This document shows positions 1 to 8,233 of a stretch of 32,380 bases of DNA, piece after piece (position 1 is the first letter of the stretch; the number at the start of each line of letters is the position of its first letter). The position numbers and the translations under genes are program-made. The notes beneath the pieces were generated by a model. The model saw only the letters and a program-made list of their open reading frames with translations, was not told where the DNA came from and made no database searches. The DNA is taken from NCBI GenBank assembly GCA_937935995.1, contig CALGXF010000046.1, forward strand, positions 1 through 32,380, given 5' to 3'. Origin of the DNA: an uncultured Alphaproteobacteria bacterium. Lineage in GTDB: Bacteria > Pseudomonadota > Alphaproteobacteria > CAAHEQ01 > UBA3637.

Positions 1-25
1 GGGGGGGGGGGGTATGATATGATGT
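1..25 (+). promoter_or_regulatory. Poly-G tract followed by -10 box, putative phase-variable promoter (left part cut off)
   Basis: The window opens with 12 G (1-12) and runs directly into TATGAT (13-18), a five-of-six match to the -10 consensus. The matching -35 would lie left of the window edge. The start codon of the cysteine-rich prepilin gene follows at 54, with an AGAGGAG ribosome site at 44-50, so a transcript starting near 25 would have a leader of about 30 nt. A homopolymer between -35 and -10 is a known phase-variation arrangement, for example in Neisseria porA. The idea rests partly on the right window edge, where TTGACA precedes a G tract. The true tract length cannot be read here. 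Confidence 0.5.
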
Positions 26-53
26 TTCCAAGTCTGTTTGTCAAGAGGAGAAA

Positions 54-2225
54 ATGATGTTGGGGTTGAAAAACTTATTTGGAAAAAATGTGTTAGGGAA
101 AGGGGCGTTTCGTTTGGGAAAGAATATGCCAAAGAAAGGGGCGTTCCGCATGAGGCGAGGGGTTGGGGCGACCCTTGTAAATTTCGGTCGATTGTGCCAT
201 CGGATGCATTTACCGGCCGGGATGTTGTCGAATAAATGTATCGGCGGGGCGCCCACCCGCGCCCTTTCGCCCCGCCGATATCAATTCGGCCGCAGCATGA
301 TAGAAATGCTCGCCGTGCTGGCTATTGTCGGCGTATTGAGTGTCGCGGCCATTGCCGGATTAACATGGGCTTTTGCTAAATATAAAGCCAACAATACCAT
401 CCACGATGTCCATGTTTGGGAACTCGCTGCTTTAGACAGTAACCAACTTTATGGCATGACGACCGGCGAATTGGTTTTATCCGAATTGGGAAATACGTCC
501 ACACATGGGTATCCTATGGCCATCCAAGTTCAAGACAAAGATGTCTTTTCCATTACGGTGGATGACGTTCCGAAACGCGTCTGCCGCCGAATGCTGGATA
601 TGATAGATGATACCATGCTGGTAACAGTCAATAATATTCAATATAAAGGAACAGACTTATGTGATGCGGATGAAAACGTATTTGCGTTTTATTTTAGTAA
701 ATACATGGGAGATGTGAGTAATATTTGCCTGCCGGCATGTACGGGGGAAGAACGGTGTTGCAACAACGCGTGTCAAATAATTCAAACGCCGTGTGGTTCT
801 GACGGTTGCACCGATTGCGGCAGTGATTATTGTACAACATCAAATACATGTTGCCTGACGCCGACGGCAACGAAGTGCGGCTCTACGGATTGTTGTGATA
901 CTAAATGCTGTAACGGCGTGTGTTGTGCCGAAAGTTATATGACATGTGATGAGACAACGACGTGCGGATGTCCGAACAACATGGTGCCGGATGCACAAAC
1001 CGGCACATGTAAATGTCCGGATGATGCGCCGTATTATTTTGAAGAAGCAAACTTGTGTTGCAAATCGGGCTACACACCTGTTGACGGTGTATGTCAAAAA
1101 ATTGACTGTCGCGGCGGAACCGTAGGAAATACATTTACATGTTATATCAATGATGTGAAATGCGGTCATAATTGTACGTCTGAAGGGGTTTGTAACGCAG
1201 GCATTTGTTCGGCAAGTTTTTGTCCGGCTGGTTCTCCGTTTATGAAATTGCCCGGGTATTATTTAAGTGTGACAAACTATGGCTGTCAGCATTCGGAAAA
1301 AAATGATTGCTATTATTACGGCCAAGGATGGGCTTGTTGGAATGAAACATTGAAAGCCCATTGCTGTGCCGCAAATTCGGATGCAAATTGCACCTACGGT
1401 ACATGTGATACGTCTTTTTGCGACAAATATGCTTCTGCAGATTATAATGTTTCTTATTCGCGAAAAAATGTCGTAGCCAGAGAACAAGGATCTTGTTGGT
1501 TTTCCTTTAATGATACAGATTTATCCGATGTCCAGTGTTATCCGAATTTTGGAACGGATCCGATTCATCCGAGTTCATGGATTTGTATTGACGTTTCATC
1601 TAAAACATACTGTGACCAGGCATGCCTAAATCCGCCGTTGTGTGACGGAAAATGCGGTATTGGCATTCGTTGTCTGACCGGTTTTGAAAAAGATGAAAAT
1701 GGTTATTGCTGCAAACAGATGGAAACACATATCCTCTGTACACAAGGAATGGGTACGTATTATTTGAAAACAGGGGCTGACACATATCAGATATGTGGAG
1801 ATGGCTGTAATTGGAGTACTGGCGTTTGTAGGAGTGGGGCGTGCAGTGAATCGGCTGCCGATTGTAAGACTGGTTTTGTTTATGAATATGTTTCGGTACG
1901 TAACCCTTCAACCGGAACAAGGGTTAGCGGATATGGGTGTGTTAAAAATGACATGCAATGTATAAAAACTTCTTCATTATATCATTGCCGCTATGGTACG
2001 GAAACATGCGGAATTGGTTGTGCATCATCAGACGGTTCTTCTTGCGCAAGTGTATATATGGAAGAATGTGCAAACACAGATCAAACAACCGGCAAGAAAA
2101 TCTGCCCGTATAATAAAACCGTTACGGACACATGCATTTGTGACACAAATCCTGAAGCATCGGTTGGCGAATTATGTTGTCCGGCAGGGCATGAAAATGT
2201 GAACGGAGCATGCGCCCTTGTTTAA
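54..2225 (+). CDS. Giant cysteine-rich prepilin-like surface protein
   Basis: This is a 723-residue protein with a type IV prepilin signature placed unusually far in. A basic leader of about 79 residues ends at Gly79; the mature start reads RSMIEMLAVLAIVGVLS, with Glu at mature position 5 and a hydrophobic helix at about 82-106. About 640 residues follow with roughly 70 cysteines in CC, CxxC and CCxGxCC patterns, implying an oxidised, disulfide-rich extracytoplasmic protein. Prepilin peptidase is expected to cut after Gly79; assembly by a type IV pilus or type II-like machine is inferred, as no such genes are in the window. Two start codons are adjacent (54 and 57); the second has the better spacing from the ribosome site. 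The leader contains a DNA palindrome and a direct repeat. The stop overlaps that of the convergent plsC gene. The exact role (adhesin, minor pilin or other) is unknown. Confidence 0.8.
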   Translation: MMLGLKNLFGKNVLGKGAFRLGKNMPKKGAFRMRRGVGATLVNFGRLCHRMHLPAGMLSNKCIGGAPTRALSPRRYQFGRSMIEMLAVLAIVGVLSVAAIAGLTWAFAKYKANNTIHDVHVWELAALDSNQLYGMTTGELVLSELGNTSTHGYPMAIQVQDKDVFSITVDDVPKRVCRRMLDMIDDTMLVTVNNIQYKGTDLCDADENVFAFYFSKYMGDVSNICLPACTGEERCCNNACQIIQTPCGSDGCTDCGSDYCTTSNTCCLTPTATKCGSTDCCDTKCCNGVCCAESYMTCDETTTCGCPNNMVPDAQTGTCKCPDDAPYYFEEANLCCKSGYTPVDGVCQKIDCRGGTVGNTFTCYINDVKCGHNCTSEGVCNAGICSASFCPAGSPFMKLPGYYLSVTNYGCQHSEKNDCYYYGQGWACWNETLKAHCCAANSDANCTYGTCDTSFCDKYASADYNVSYSRKNVVAREQGSCWFSFNDTDLSDVQCYPNFGTDPIHPSSWICIDVSSKTYCDQACLNPPLCDGKCGIGIRCLTGFEKDENGYCCKQMETHILCTQGMGTYYLKTGADTYQICGDGCNWSTGVCRSGACSESAADCKTGFVYEYVSVRNPSTGTRVSGYGCVKNDMQCIKTSSLYHCRYGTETCGIGCASSDGSSCASVYMEECANTDQTTGKKICPYNKTVTDTCICDTNPEASVGELCCPAGHENVNGACALV
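98..145 (+). repeat. In-frame direct repeat in the prepilin leader
   Basis: The 12-mer GAAAGGGGCGTT occurs at 98-109 and again at 134-145. The offset is 36 bases, so both copies are in the same reading frame and encode KGAFR twice. It lies in the long leader upstream of the prepilin cleavage site, where sequence constraint should be low. Confidence 0.75.
239..280. repeat. Perfect 13-bp inverted repeat inside the prepilin coding region
   Basis: TATCGGCGGGGCG at 239-251 is the exact reverse complement of 268-280, with a 16-base loop. An alternative smaller hairpin, GGGCGC (247-252) with GCGCCC (259-264), competes with it. The palindrome encodes about residues 62-76 and ends 8 bases before the codon for the cleavage-site glycine. 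It resembles in concept the palindromic elements that insert in frame in Rickettsia genes; that comparison is an inference. Confidence 0.8.
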
Positions 2226-2941
2226 GGGGTCATACGGGCGCAAGCTTGTTCGATTTTTTCTTCCAATTGTGTGAGGAAAGCCCGTTTGTCCAGTCCCGGT
2301 TCAATCGGCGGTAAAAATTCAATTGTTACAACACCCGGGTACCGTTTAAACGAATTTTTCGGCCAAAAATAACCTGTGTTTAAAGCAACCGGCACAACCG
2401 GCACGCGGCATTTTTCATAAATCATGGCCACACCCGGATTGTATTTGCCGTGTGTTCCCGGTTTTGTGCGTGTTCCTTCCGGGAAAATAATGACATTATA
2501 GCCGTCTTGGACACGGGCGCAGGCATCATGCATTAATTGGTGCATTGATTTCATGCCGGCTTGGCGGTTGATGGCAATACACCCTGTTTTTAAAAAATAC
2601 CAACCGACAATCGGAATAAAGACAAGCGATTTTTTCAAAATATACACGGCATGAGGAATCAACGCGTGGAACAAAACCGTTTCCATGGCAGATTGATGTT
2701 TGGAGGCAACAATGTATCCGTTTTGTCGGGGCAGGTTTTCCAGTCCTTTGATATCAACCCGAATCCCGGCCGTCCAGCGCAGTAAAAACCGTGTGGAGCG
2801 ACACCATAATGTTGGCGCCCATATCGTGTAGCGGCGTGGCAAAATTAAAATCGGCAGATAAAGAACGGCTTGTACAACCGTCACCAGATAAAAAGCAATT
2901 TGAAATAAAACAGAATGAATGAAAACACCGGTCTTTTTCAT
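2222..2941 (-). CDS. plsC: 1-acyl-sn-glycerol-3-phosphate acyltransferase
   Basis: This 239-residue membrane-associated enzyme transfers an acyl chain to lysophosphatidic acid to make phosphatidic acid, the second acylation in phospholipid synthesis. The catalytic HX4D-type motif appears as HQSAME (His82 to Glu87), the acidic variant seen in many PlsC proteins. The second motif, FPEGTR, is at 153-158. A hydrophobic N-terminal segment at about 8-35 anchors it. The start at 2941 has AAGGAG nine bases upstream and overlaps the end of the DUF218 gene by 4 nt. It is the last gene of the ftsE-ftsX-DUF218-plsC operon, an order common in alphaproteobacteria. Its stop codon overlaps that of the convergent prepilin gene, leaving no room for a terminator. 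Confidence 0.92.
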   Translation of the reverse strand: MKKTGVFIHSVLFQIAFYLVTVVQAVLYLPILILPRRYTIWAPTLWCRSTRFLLRWTAGIRVDIKGLENLPRQNGYIVASKHQSAMETVLFHALIPHAVYILKKSLVFIPIVGWYFLKTGCIAINRQAGMKSMHQLMHDACARVQDGYNVIIFPEGTRTKPGTHGKYNPGVAMIYEKCRVPVVPVALNTGYFWPKNSFKRYPGVVTIEFLPPIEPGLDKRAFLTQLEEKIEQACARMTP

Positions 2942-3513
2942 AAAAAGGATCTCCTTAAAAACGAACGAATATAAACGACAATAAATTTATTGTATTCCAC
3001 AAATAAAAGCCAAGCACTCCGCGTGTGAAACCAGTTCGCATTCAACTGCTTCGGAAACACGGGATAAGGAATGATTTTTACATTCCCGATACGTTCTTTG
3101 ACTTCGAAAATGCTACGCGGCATGTGGTAAAACGAAGTAACCAGCAAAACAGACGATACATTGTTTTGTTGCAACCATAAATGTGTTTCCATCGCATTTT
3201 CATACGTGTTATCGGCTTTATAACCCAATTGAATGCGGTTAACCATGTCTTCATCGATTTTTTGGAACAAAGCCCCGACGGATACTTTGGAATTAACACC
3301 GGAAATGAATAATTTTTCAGCTTTGTTTTGTTGCAGCAAATCAAAAGCGGTATTGATACGATCCGAGCTGCCGGTTAAGACGACAATGGCTTCAGCCTTT
3401 TGAGGCTCGGCATATTTCAGGCTGAACGTATAAAGGGCAAACAGAACAAACCCGATGACCCAGCAGGAAAGAAACAGCAACAAAATATAAAACGAAAGGG
3501 ATTTGATTTTCAT
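2938..3513 (-). CDS. YdcF/SanA-like DUF218 membrane protein
   Basis: This 191-residue protein has one N-terminal transmembrane helix (about 8-31) followed by a DUF218 domain at about 40-180. Visible family features are the strand-turn AIVVLTGSSDR, which replaces the usual VLGG, then TYENAMET and TSFYHMPRS, matching the conserved nucleotide-binding-like core of the SanA/ElyC/YdcF family. Members are linked to envelope integrity and peptidoglycan precursor metabolism, but the reaction is not established. It overlaps ftsX upstream and plsC downstream by 4 nt each (ATGA junctions), so translation is probably coupled. Confidence 0.85.
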   Translation of the reverse strand: MKIKSLSFYILLLFLSCWVIGFVLFALYTFSLKYAEPQKAEAIVVLTGSSDRINTAFDLLQQNKAEKLFISGVNSKVSVGALFQKIDEDMVNRIQLGYKADNTYENAMETHLWLQQNNVSSVLLVTSFYHMPRSIFEVKERIGNVKIIPYPVFPKQLNANWFHTRSAWLLFVEYNKFIVVYIRSFLRRSFL

Positions 3514-4406
3514 ACCAAGCGCCCGAGCGTTTTTAAAATCGTCAAGAAAGCAGCGATAAAGGCAAACAAAGCCGCCGCCAGCGGAAGAGACAGCACGATG
3601 TATATTTGATGGACTGACAACTGCGCGGCATCAAACAGCGGGTCTTGAACCGGATTAAATAAAGTCGAAGCAATCCAGATAATCGGCAAAGCCAAGATAA
3701 ATCCGACGACCCCGCCGCCGAGTGCTTTTAAAAAATTAAAGAAAGCATATTGAAAGGCGATGATGGTATCTCGTGCGCCCATCATGTGCAGTAATTTAAT
3801 GACCGGTGCTTGCAAGGCCAGACTGGACGAAGTGGTATAAATCACCGTGAAAGAAGTTGTTAAAATCAACAAAAACAAAATAAAGGCAATCATATTTTGA
3901 ATAGCGCGCGCCGTTTCAATAAGATGCGATAGCCACACGCGATGCGAATCGACTTGAGCGGCGGGAACCGCGTCTTGCATTTGGTTTTTAAAAGAAACGA
4001 AATCAAACGCTTGGCCGGCGTCTAATGAAACATCCAACAAAGCCGGCAAAGGCAAATCGGTTATTTTTTCGCTGGCACCCAACCACGGTTCCATTAAATC
4101 AGTCATCTGCGCTTCGTCCAATACGGCTACATCTTCGACGCCGGGAGTCTGACGCAGTAACTCGATTGTCCGGTCGATGTCTTGTTGAACGGCATCGCCG
4201 CGGGAATCGCCTTGAATCGTGTAAGTCGGGATTTGGATGGTTAAAGAGCCGGAAATAGACCGATTCCAAGAGTCAATCAAATTCGTTAAAGACATGGATC
4301 CGACAAGGGATAAAACGGCAATAAATACCATCAGCATGGTCATCCATGACAAGAACAAAGAAGCGTGTTCCCGTACGGGCAGACGGCTTTTAGAATTCAA
4401 AATCAT
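3510..4406 (-). CDS. ftsX: Cell division ABC transporter permease FtsX
   Basis: This 298-residue inner-membrane protein has the FtsX layout: TM1 at about 22-45, a periplasmic domain of about 115 residues, then TM2 (about 165-187), TM3 (about 214-240) and TM4 (about 268-292). FtsX works with the ATPase FtsE at the division septum and usually controls peptidoglycan hydrolases through its periplasmic loop. The start at 4406 has a strong AGGAGG five bases upstream, lying inside the 3' end of ftsE. The reading frame overlaps ftsE by 17 nt. The order ftsE-ftsX supports the call. Confidence 0.93.
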   Translation of the reverse strand: MILNSKSRLPVREHASLFLSWMTMLMVFIAVLSLVGSMSLTNLIDSWNRSISGSLTIQIPTYTIQGDSRGDAVQQDIDRTIELLRQTPGVEDVAVLDEAQMTDLMEPWLGASEKITDLPLPALLDVSLDAGQAFDFVSFKNQMQDAVPAAQVDSHRVWLSHLIETARAIQNMIAFILFLLILTTSFTVIYTTSSSLALQAPVIKLLHMMGARDTIIAFQYAFFNFLKALGGGVVGFILALPIIWIASTLFNPVQDPLFDAAQLSVHQIYIVLSLPLAAALFAFIAAFLTILKTLGRLV

Positions 4407-5151
4407 GGTTTCCTCCTAAAAATTCGGGCGCATTTGATACAATTTCTGATGGGGCTTCAAAAGGCGCCGGCAAACATTCCAATACACCGTTTGATAAATG
4501 CAGCTGCGGTTTTTTGAATTGCCGAATAAGCCCGTGATTGTGCGTGGCAATGACTAATGTCGTCCCCATTTTGTTTAATTCCAAAAACAAGTGTAAAATC
4601 CGGTTTGCCATCGCATCATCAACGTTACCGGTCGGTTCGTCGGCCAGCAACAAATCCGGCGCATTGATAACGGCTCTGGCAATGGCAATGCGTTGCTTTT
4701 CCCCGCCGGACAAAGATTCCGGATAAGCGTGAACACACTTTTCCAATCCGACCCATGCCAGCAATTCATTCACTCGTTTTTTAATTTCGGTTTCTTTCAT
4801 GCCGTCGATGCGCAAAGGCAAAGCAACATTATCAAATGTGTCCAAACTGTCAATTAACCGGAAATCTTGAAAGACAACCCCGATTCGCCGCCGCAGCTTG
4901 GGCATTTGCGTGCGTTTGACTTCACTTAAATTTTGGCCGAATAAATGGATGCGGCCGGCTGTGGGGCGTTGATCCAGATACATCAAGCTTAACAAACTGG
5001 TTTTTCCGGCGCCGCTGTCGCCCGTGACAAAGTGAAAAGACCCGCGTTCCAGCGAAAATTGAATGTTTTTCAAGACATTCGGCCCGTTTTCATATTTTAA
5101 ATGAACACGGTGAAAGTCAACGACAGGCGCAGAACTTAAAGGGTTTCTCAT
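4390..5151 (-). CDS. ftsE: Cell division ATP-binding protein FtsE
   Basis: This 253-residue ABC ATPase has Walker A GDSGAGKTS at about 44-52, Q-loop Gln95, signature LSGGEKQR at 147-154, Walker B LLLADEP at about 167-173 and the switch His204. It partners with FtsX. It is about 25-30 residues longer than a typical FtsE, with a C-terminal tail that overlaps the ftsX start. It is the first gene of the minus-strand operon and is divergent from the zinc-ribbon gene across 82 bases. Confidence 0.95.
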   Translation of the reverse strand: MRNPLSSAPVVDFHRVHLKYENGPNVLKNIQFSLERGSFHFVTGDSGAGKTSLLSLMYLDQRPTAGRIHLFGQNLSEVKRTQMPKLRRRIGVVFQDFRLIDSLDTFDNVALPLRIDGMKETEIKKRVNELLAWVGLEKCVHAYPESLSGGEKQRIAIARAVINAPDLLLADEPTGNVDDAMANRILHLFLELNKMGTTLVIATHNHGLIRQFKKPQLHLSNGVLECLPAPFEAPSEIVSNAPEFLGGNHDFEF

Positions 5152-5169
5152 TTTAATCCATTTCTTATC

Positions 5170-5198
5170 TTGTAACTTCTCATTAAATCAGATAATCT
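5170..5198 (+). promoter_or_regulatory. Promoter for the zinc-ribbon/Sel1 operon
   Basis: TTGTAA (5170-5175) and TAATCT (5193-5198) are separated by 17 bases, in the 82-base gap between the divergent ftsE and zinc-ribbon genes. Transcription would start near 5205, leaving a leader of about 29 nt before 5234. The minus-strand promoter for ftsE must lie in the same gap, but no clear candidate stands out. Confidence 0.5.
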
Positions 5199-5233
5199 AT
5201 TTTTATACTGTTTTTTTAAAAAGGGCAATACAG

Positions 5234-6073
5234 ATGTTTATCATGTGTCAAAATTGTCATCGAATTTACGATGTGCCGAGCCGGTTGTTAAGCGACAGCC
5301 GCCAGACATTTCGATGCCAGGCTTGCGGTTTTGTTTGGACTGGAGCGACACAGTCGGATCATGCCTGTGATGAGGAAATCATTGATCAGGCGCCCGTATC
5401 GATGGTTTTGCCGCAAGAATCGGCGCCGACAACGGCAGACGTTTTGGATGAAACCGTGCGCGAGGAAGTTCGCGAAGATGCGGATACGGATGTTTTGCCG
5501 GTGATAGAAGAAAAAGAAGAACGACCCGATTTCGGGCAACAAGCACAAGAAGACGCACCCAATGTATTGGAAACGCCGCTGCCTGAAGCAGATGCTTTTA
5601 CGCCGGTTGAAACACCGGTCAAAGAAACGGCTTACGGAATTTGGTTGTCCGGGATGGCGTTGGCCGTGCTGGCCGTGACTCTTTTGCTGACATTTTGGAT
5701 GGGACGGTTTTATTTGGCGCGGCGGTTCCCCGTGATGCATCAGGTGTACCAAGCCATCGGCGTGGATGCGGTTGTGGCCGGTGAAGGGTTGGATTTTAAA
5801 GACACCGTCTTTGATGTCATTTTTGAACAAGGTGTTCCGGCGATGCTGATTCGGGGAAACGTGATTAACACGGGGGCTAACGTGAAAGATATGCCGTTTA
5901 TCCACTTTGTTTTATTCGACGGCGCGGATCGGGCGGTTCAAGAACAAACAATTGTTCCGATTAAAGAGAAAATAGAACCCGGAGAAATCTTGCCGTTTGA
6001 AACAAAAGTCAAACCGGTTCGCACGACGGTTCGGCGGGTTGATATTACGTTTAAAAAAGGACTTGAACCATGA
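5234..6073 (+). CDS. Zinc-ribbon (MJ0042-type) membrane protein with DUF3426 domain
   Basis: This 279-residue protein starts with a zinc ribbon with cysteines at 5, 8, 28 and 31 (CQNC...CQAC). An acidic, proline-containing linker (about 45-130), one transmembrane helix (about 135-157) and a C-terminal DUF3426-type domain (about 170-279) follow. The family is typical of proteobacteria; the ribbon should sit in the cytoplasm and the C-terminal domain in the periplasm. Its function is not established; the conserved divergent position next to ftsEX suggests an envelope or division role. AAGGG at 5221-5225 fits the start at 5234; a second Met at 5243-5245 is possible. It overlaps the next gene by 4 nt. 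Confidence 0.85.
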   Translation: MFIMCQNCHRIYDVPSRLLSDSRQTFRCQACGFVWTGATQSDHACDEEIIDQAPVSMVLPQESAPTTADVLDETVREEVREDADTDVLPVIEEKEERPDFGQQAQEDAPNVLETPLPEADAFTPVETPVKETAYGIWLSGMALAVLAVTLLLTFWMGRFYLARRFPVMHQVYQAIGVDAVVAGEGLDFKDTVFDVIFEQGVPAMLIRGNVINTGANVKDMPFIHFVLFDGADRAVQEQTIVPIKEKIEPGEILPFETKVKPVRTTVRRVDITFKKGLEP

Positions 6074-6897
6074 TAAAATATCTTTGGGTTTGCCTTTTTT
6101 GTCTTGCGACGTTACCGGTTTCAGCCAAATGTTTTTTGGGGGACGCTTATGTGGAAAAAGGCCGCATGAAACAAGCCGAAGAAGCTTATCTGATGTGCGC
6201 GCAGAGCGGAGACAACGTGGATGCCAATTATGCGCTCGGGAAAATTTACCGAGACGGAACCGCCGGTACAAAAGATTTATACCGGGCGTTGTTTTATTTT
6301 CGTTTTGCGGCCGAAAACGGATCGGCAGCGGCTCAAAGGGAACTGGCCAAAACAATGTTTATGCTTCGTCAACAGGGAAAAGAAGGTCTCGCCCTCATTG
6401 ACCGTTATGAAGAAAAAATGGCCTTTATCAAAGGACGTTTAGGCCAATCGGAAGAACCGATATATGCTTATACATGGTTGTTGCTCGCGGCGGAAAAAGC
6501 AGAAAATAAGTGGTATTATCCGGCCGGGGCGCAGCAAGACAGCGAAGCTGTTCGGCTTTATAATTCAATGAAAGACCAGCTGACGGCGGCCGAGCGGCAA
6601 CAAGTGATGGCTCAGGCATCGGCTTTCAAGGAAGAAAAGCTGAACCAAATGGCTCAAATGATTTTGTCTGCGGATGAATATGCGACGTTTCGCTCTGTTT
6701 TATACCCGGAAAACGGACAGGTTCAATTGTCTCGGCGCGGAGCAGAGTTGACAAAGTTAAAAGAAAAAGTCATGCTTTACCAAAAGCCGGCGTTGCGGGA
6801 TTCTCGAACCCGGGCGACGGTGCAAGAACAAGAAACAATCGTTGAAATGGTTGAACCGGTTGATGTGCCGGGGCGGTTGGGATTTTCAAATAATTAA
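6070..6897 (+). CDS. Secreted Sel1-repeat (TPR-like) protein
   Basis: This 275-residue protein begins with a signal peptide (about 1-19, ending near SA-KC). Sel1/TPR-like helical repeats follow, clearest at about 30-100 (AEEAYLMCAQSGD, ANYALGKIYRDG, ALFYFRFAAENGS). Such repeats mediate protein-protein contacts. The likely location is the periplasm; the partner is unknown. The C-terminal third is charged and shows no domain I recognise. The start overlaps the zinc-ribbon gene by 4 nt (ATGA), so the two are probably co-translated. miaB follows after 13 bases. Confidence 0.75.
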   Translation: MIKYLWVCLFCLATLPVSAKCFLGDAYVEKGRMKQAEEAYLMCAQSGDNVDANYALGKIYRDGTAGTKDLYRALFYFRFAAENGSAAAQRELAKTMFMLRQQGKEGLALIDRYEEKMAFIKGRLGQSEEPIYAYTWLLLAAEKAENKWYYPAGAQQDSEAVRLYNSMKDQLTAAERQQVMAQASAFKEEKLNQMAQMILSADEYATFRSVLYPENGQVQLSRRGAELTKLKEKVMLYQKPALRDSRTRATVQEQETIVEMVEPVDVPGRLGFSNN

Positions 6898-6910
6898 AGA
6901 ACGGAAACAC

Positions 6911-8233
6911 ATGAAAAAGATTTATATAAAGACCATGGGCTGTCAAATGAATGTCTATGATTCAGCCCGAATTTTGGATGCGATGGCGGCTTTGGGCTAT
7001 GAAGAAACGCAGGATATGACAGATGCTGATTTGATGATGATTAACACGTGTCACATTCGTGAAAAAGCATCGGATAAAGTGTTTTCGGAATTGGGTCGAA
7101 TGAAGGAAATCAAAGACGCTCGTGCCAAAGCCGGCAAACAAACGATGATTGGGTTGGCCGGATGTGTGGTGCAGGCATTGGGGGAAGAGGCTTTTGCCAA
7201 AGTTAAGTATTTAGATGTGGCCGTGGGGCCGCAATCGTATCATTTGTTGCCCGAAATGGTGGCCAAGTTCGAACGCAGTCACGGGCGACAAATTGTGGCT
7301 GATTTTACGAGTGATGAAAAGTTTGATGCTTTGCCTTCAACCAAAGCGCGCGGTTTTTCGGCATTTTTGGCGATTCAGGAAGGATGTGATAATTTTTGTT
7401 CTTACTGTGTGGTGCCGTATACGCGCGGGTGCGAATATTCCAGAAGTGCGGCCGAAATTTTAACTGAAGCGCGTCAATTAGTGGCAACGGGCGCTCAAGA
7501 AATCATGTTGTTGGGACAGAATGTGGATTGTTGGCACGGATTGGGATTGGACGGCGTTCATGAATGGGGATTGGCTCGGTTGTTCGAGGAAGTTGCCAAA
7601 ATTGACGGATTGAAACGGATTAGATATACGACGTCTTATCCGGTTGACATTACGGATGACGTCATTGCGGCACACCGAGACATTGATAAATTGATGCCGT
7701 ACATTCATTTACCGATTCAGGCCGGTTCGGATGCTGTGTTAAAGGCGATGAATCGTCGTTATACGGTTGACCAATATTTAAAAGTCGTGGATAAATTACG
7801 GGCTGCACGACCGGATATTGCGATTTCTTCGGACTTTATCGTCGGCTTTCCCGGCGAAACGGATGCGGATTTTGAAAAGACACTGGCGGTGGTGGATGAA
7901 GTTCGTTATGCCCAAAGTTATTCGTTCAAATACAGTGCGCGTCCCGGAACGCCGGCCAGTTTGATGCGCAATCAAATTCCCGAAGCGGTTAAAGTCAATC
8001 GTTTGGCTGTTTTACAGGAAAAATTATTGGCAAGCCAAAAAGCGTTCAATGAAAGTTTTATGGGCAAAAGCCTGCCGGTTTTGTTTGTCGAAGCGCATGA
8101 CGGCCAAGTGTCGGGGTACAGCCCTTATTTGCAAAACGTGCATGTAACGACAAAGGCGCCTTTGCTCGGACAGATTAAAAACGTGAAAATCACACGGGCA
8201 TCGGCAAGCAGCTTGTCAGGCGATGTGATTTAG
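6911..8233 (+). CDS. miaB: tRNA-2-methylthio-N6-dimethylallyladenosine synthase MiaB
   Basis: This 440-residue radical SAM methylthiotransferase adds a methylthio group to i6A37 of tRNAs reading UNN codons. The N-terminal UPF0004 domain carries cluster cysteines 11, 47 and 85. The radical SAM motif CxxxCxxC is at 159, 163 and 166 (CDNFCSYC). A C-terminal TRAM domain occupies about 375-440. The start at 6911 gives MKKIYIKTMGCQMN, the standard family N-terminus; an upstream in-frame extension lies inside the Sel1 gene and is rejected. It opens the conserved miaB-phoH-ybeY-corC cluster. Confidence 0.96.
   Translation: MKKIYIKTMGCQMNVYDSARILDAMAALGYEETQDMTDADLMMINTCHIREKASDKVFSELGRMKEIKDARAKAGKQTMIGLAGCVVQALGEEAFAKVKYLDVAVGPQSYHLLPEMVAKFERSHGRQIVADFTSDEKFDALPSTKARGFSAFLAIQEGCDNFCSYCVVPYTRGCEYSRSAAEILTEARQLVATGAQEIMLLGQNVDCWHGLGLDGVHEWGLARLFEEVAKIDGLKRIRYTTSYPVDITDDVIAAHRDIDKLMPYIHLPIQAGSDAVLKAMNRRYTVDQYLKVVDKLRAARPDIAISSDFIVGFPGETDADFEKTLAVVDEVRYAQSYSFKYSARPGTPASLMRNQIPEAVKVNRLAVLQEKLLASQKAFNESFMGKSLPVLFVEAHDGQVSGYSPYLQNVHVTTKAPLLGQIKNVKITRASASSLSGDVI

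Noticed and set aside
1..12. Poly-G at the window edge as a pure two-colour sequencing artefact
   Set aside because: Not excluded, but less likely, because promoter boxes sit exactly at the tract boundaries on both edges and an internal sequence shares both flanks.
41..256. Overlapping open frames on both strands in the prepilin leader region
   Set aside because: The prepilin frame has the ribosome site and the prepilin motif. The other frames are open because of the repetitive, G-rich and palindromic sequence.
5288..5905. 205-codon frame antisense to the zinc-ribbon gene
   Set aside because: Opposite a gene with a clear zinc ribbon, TM helix and operon overlap; the antisense translation has no recognisable domain.
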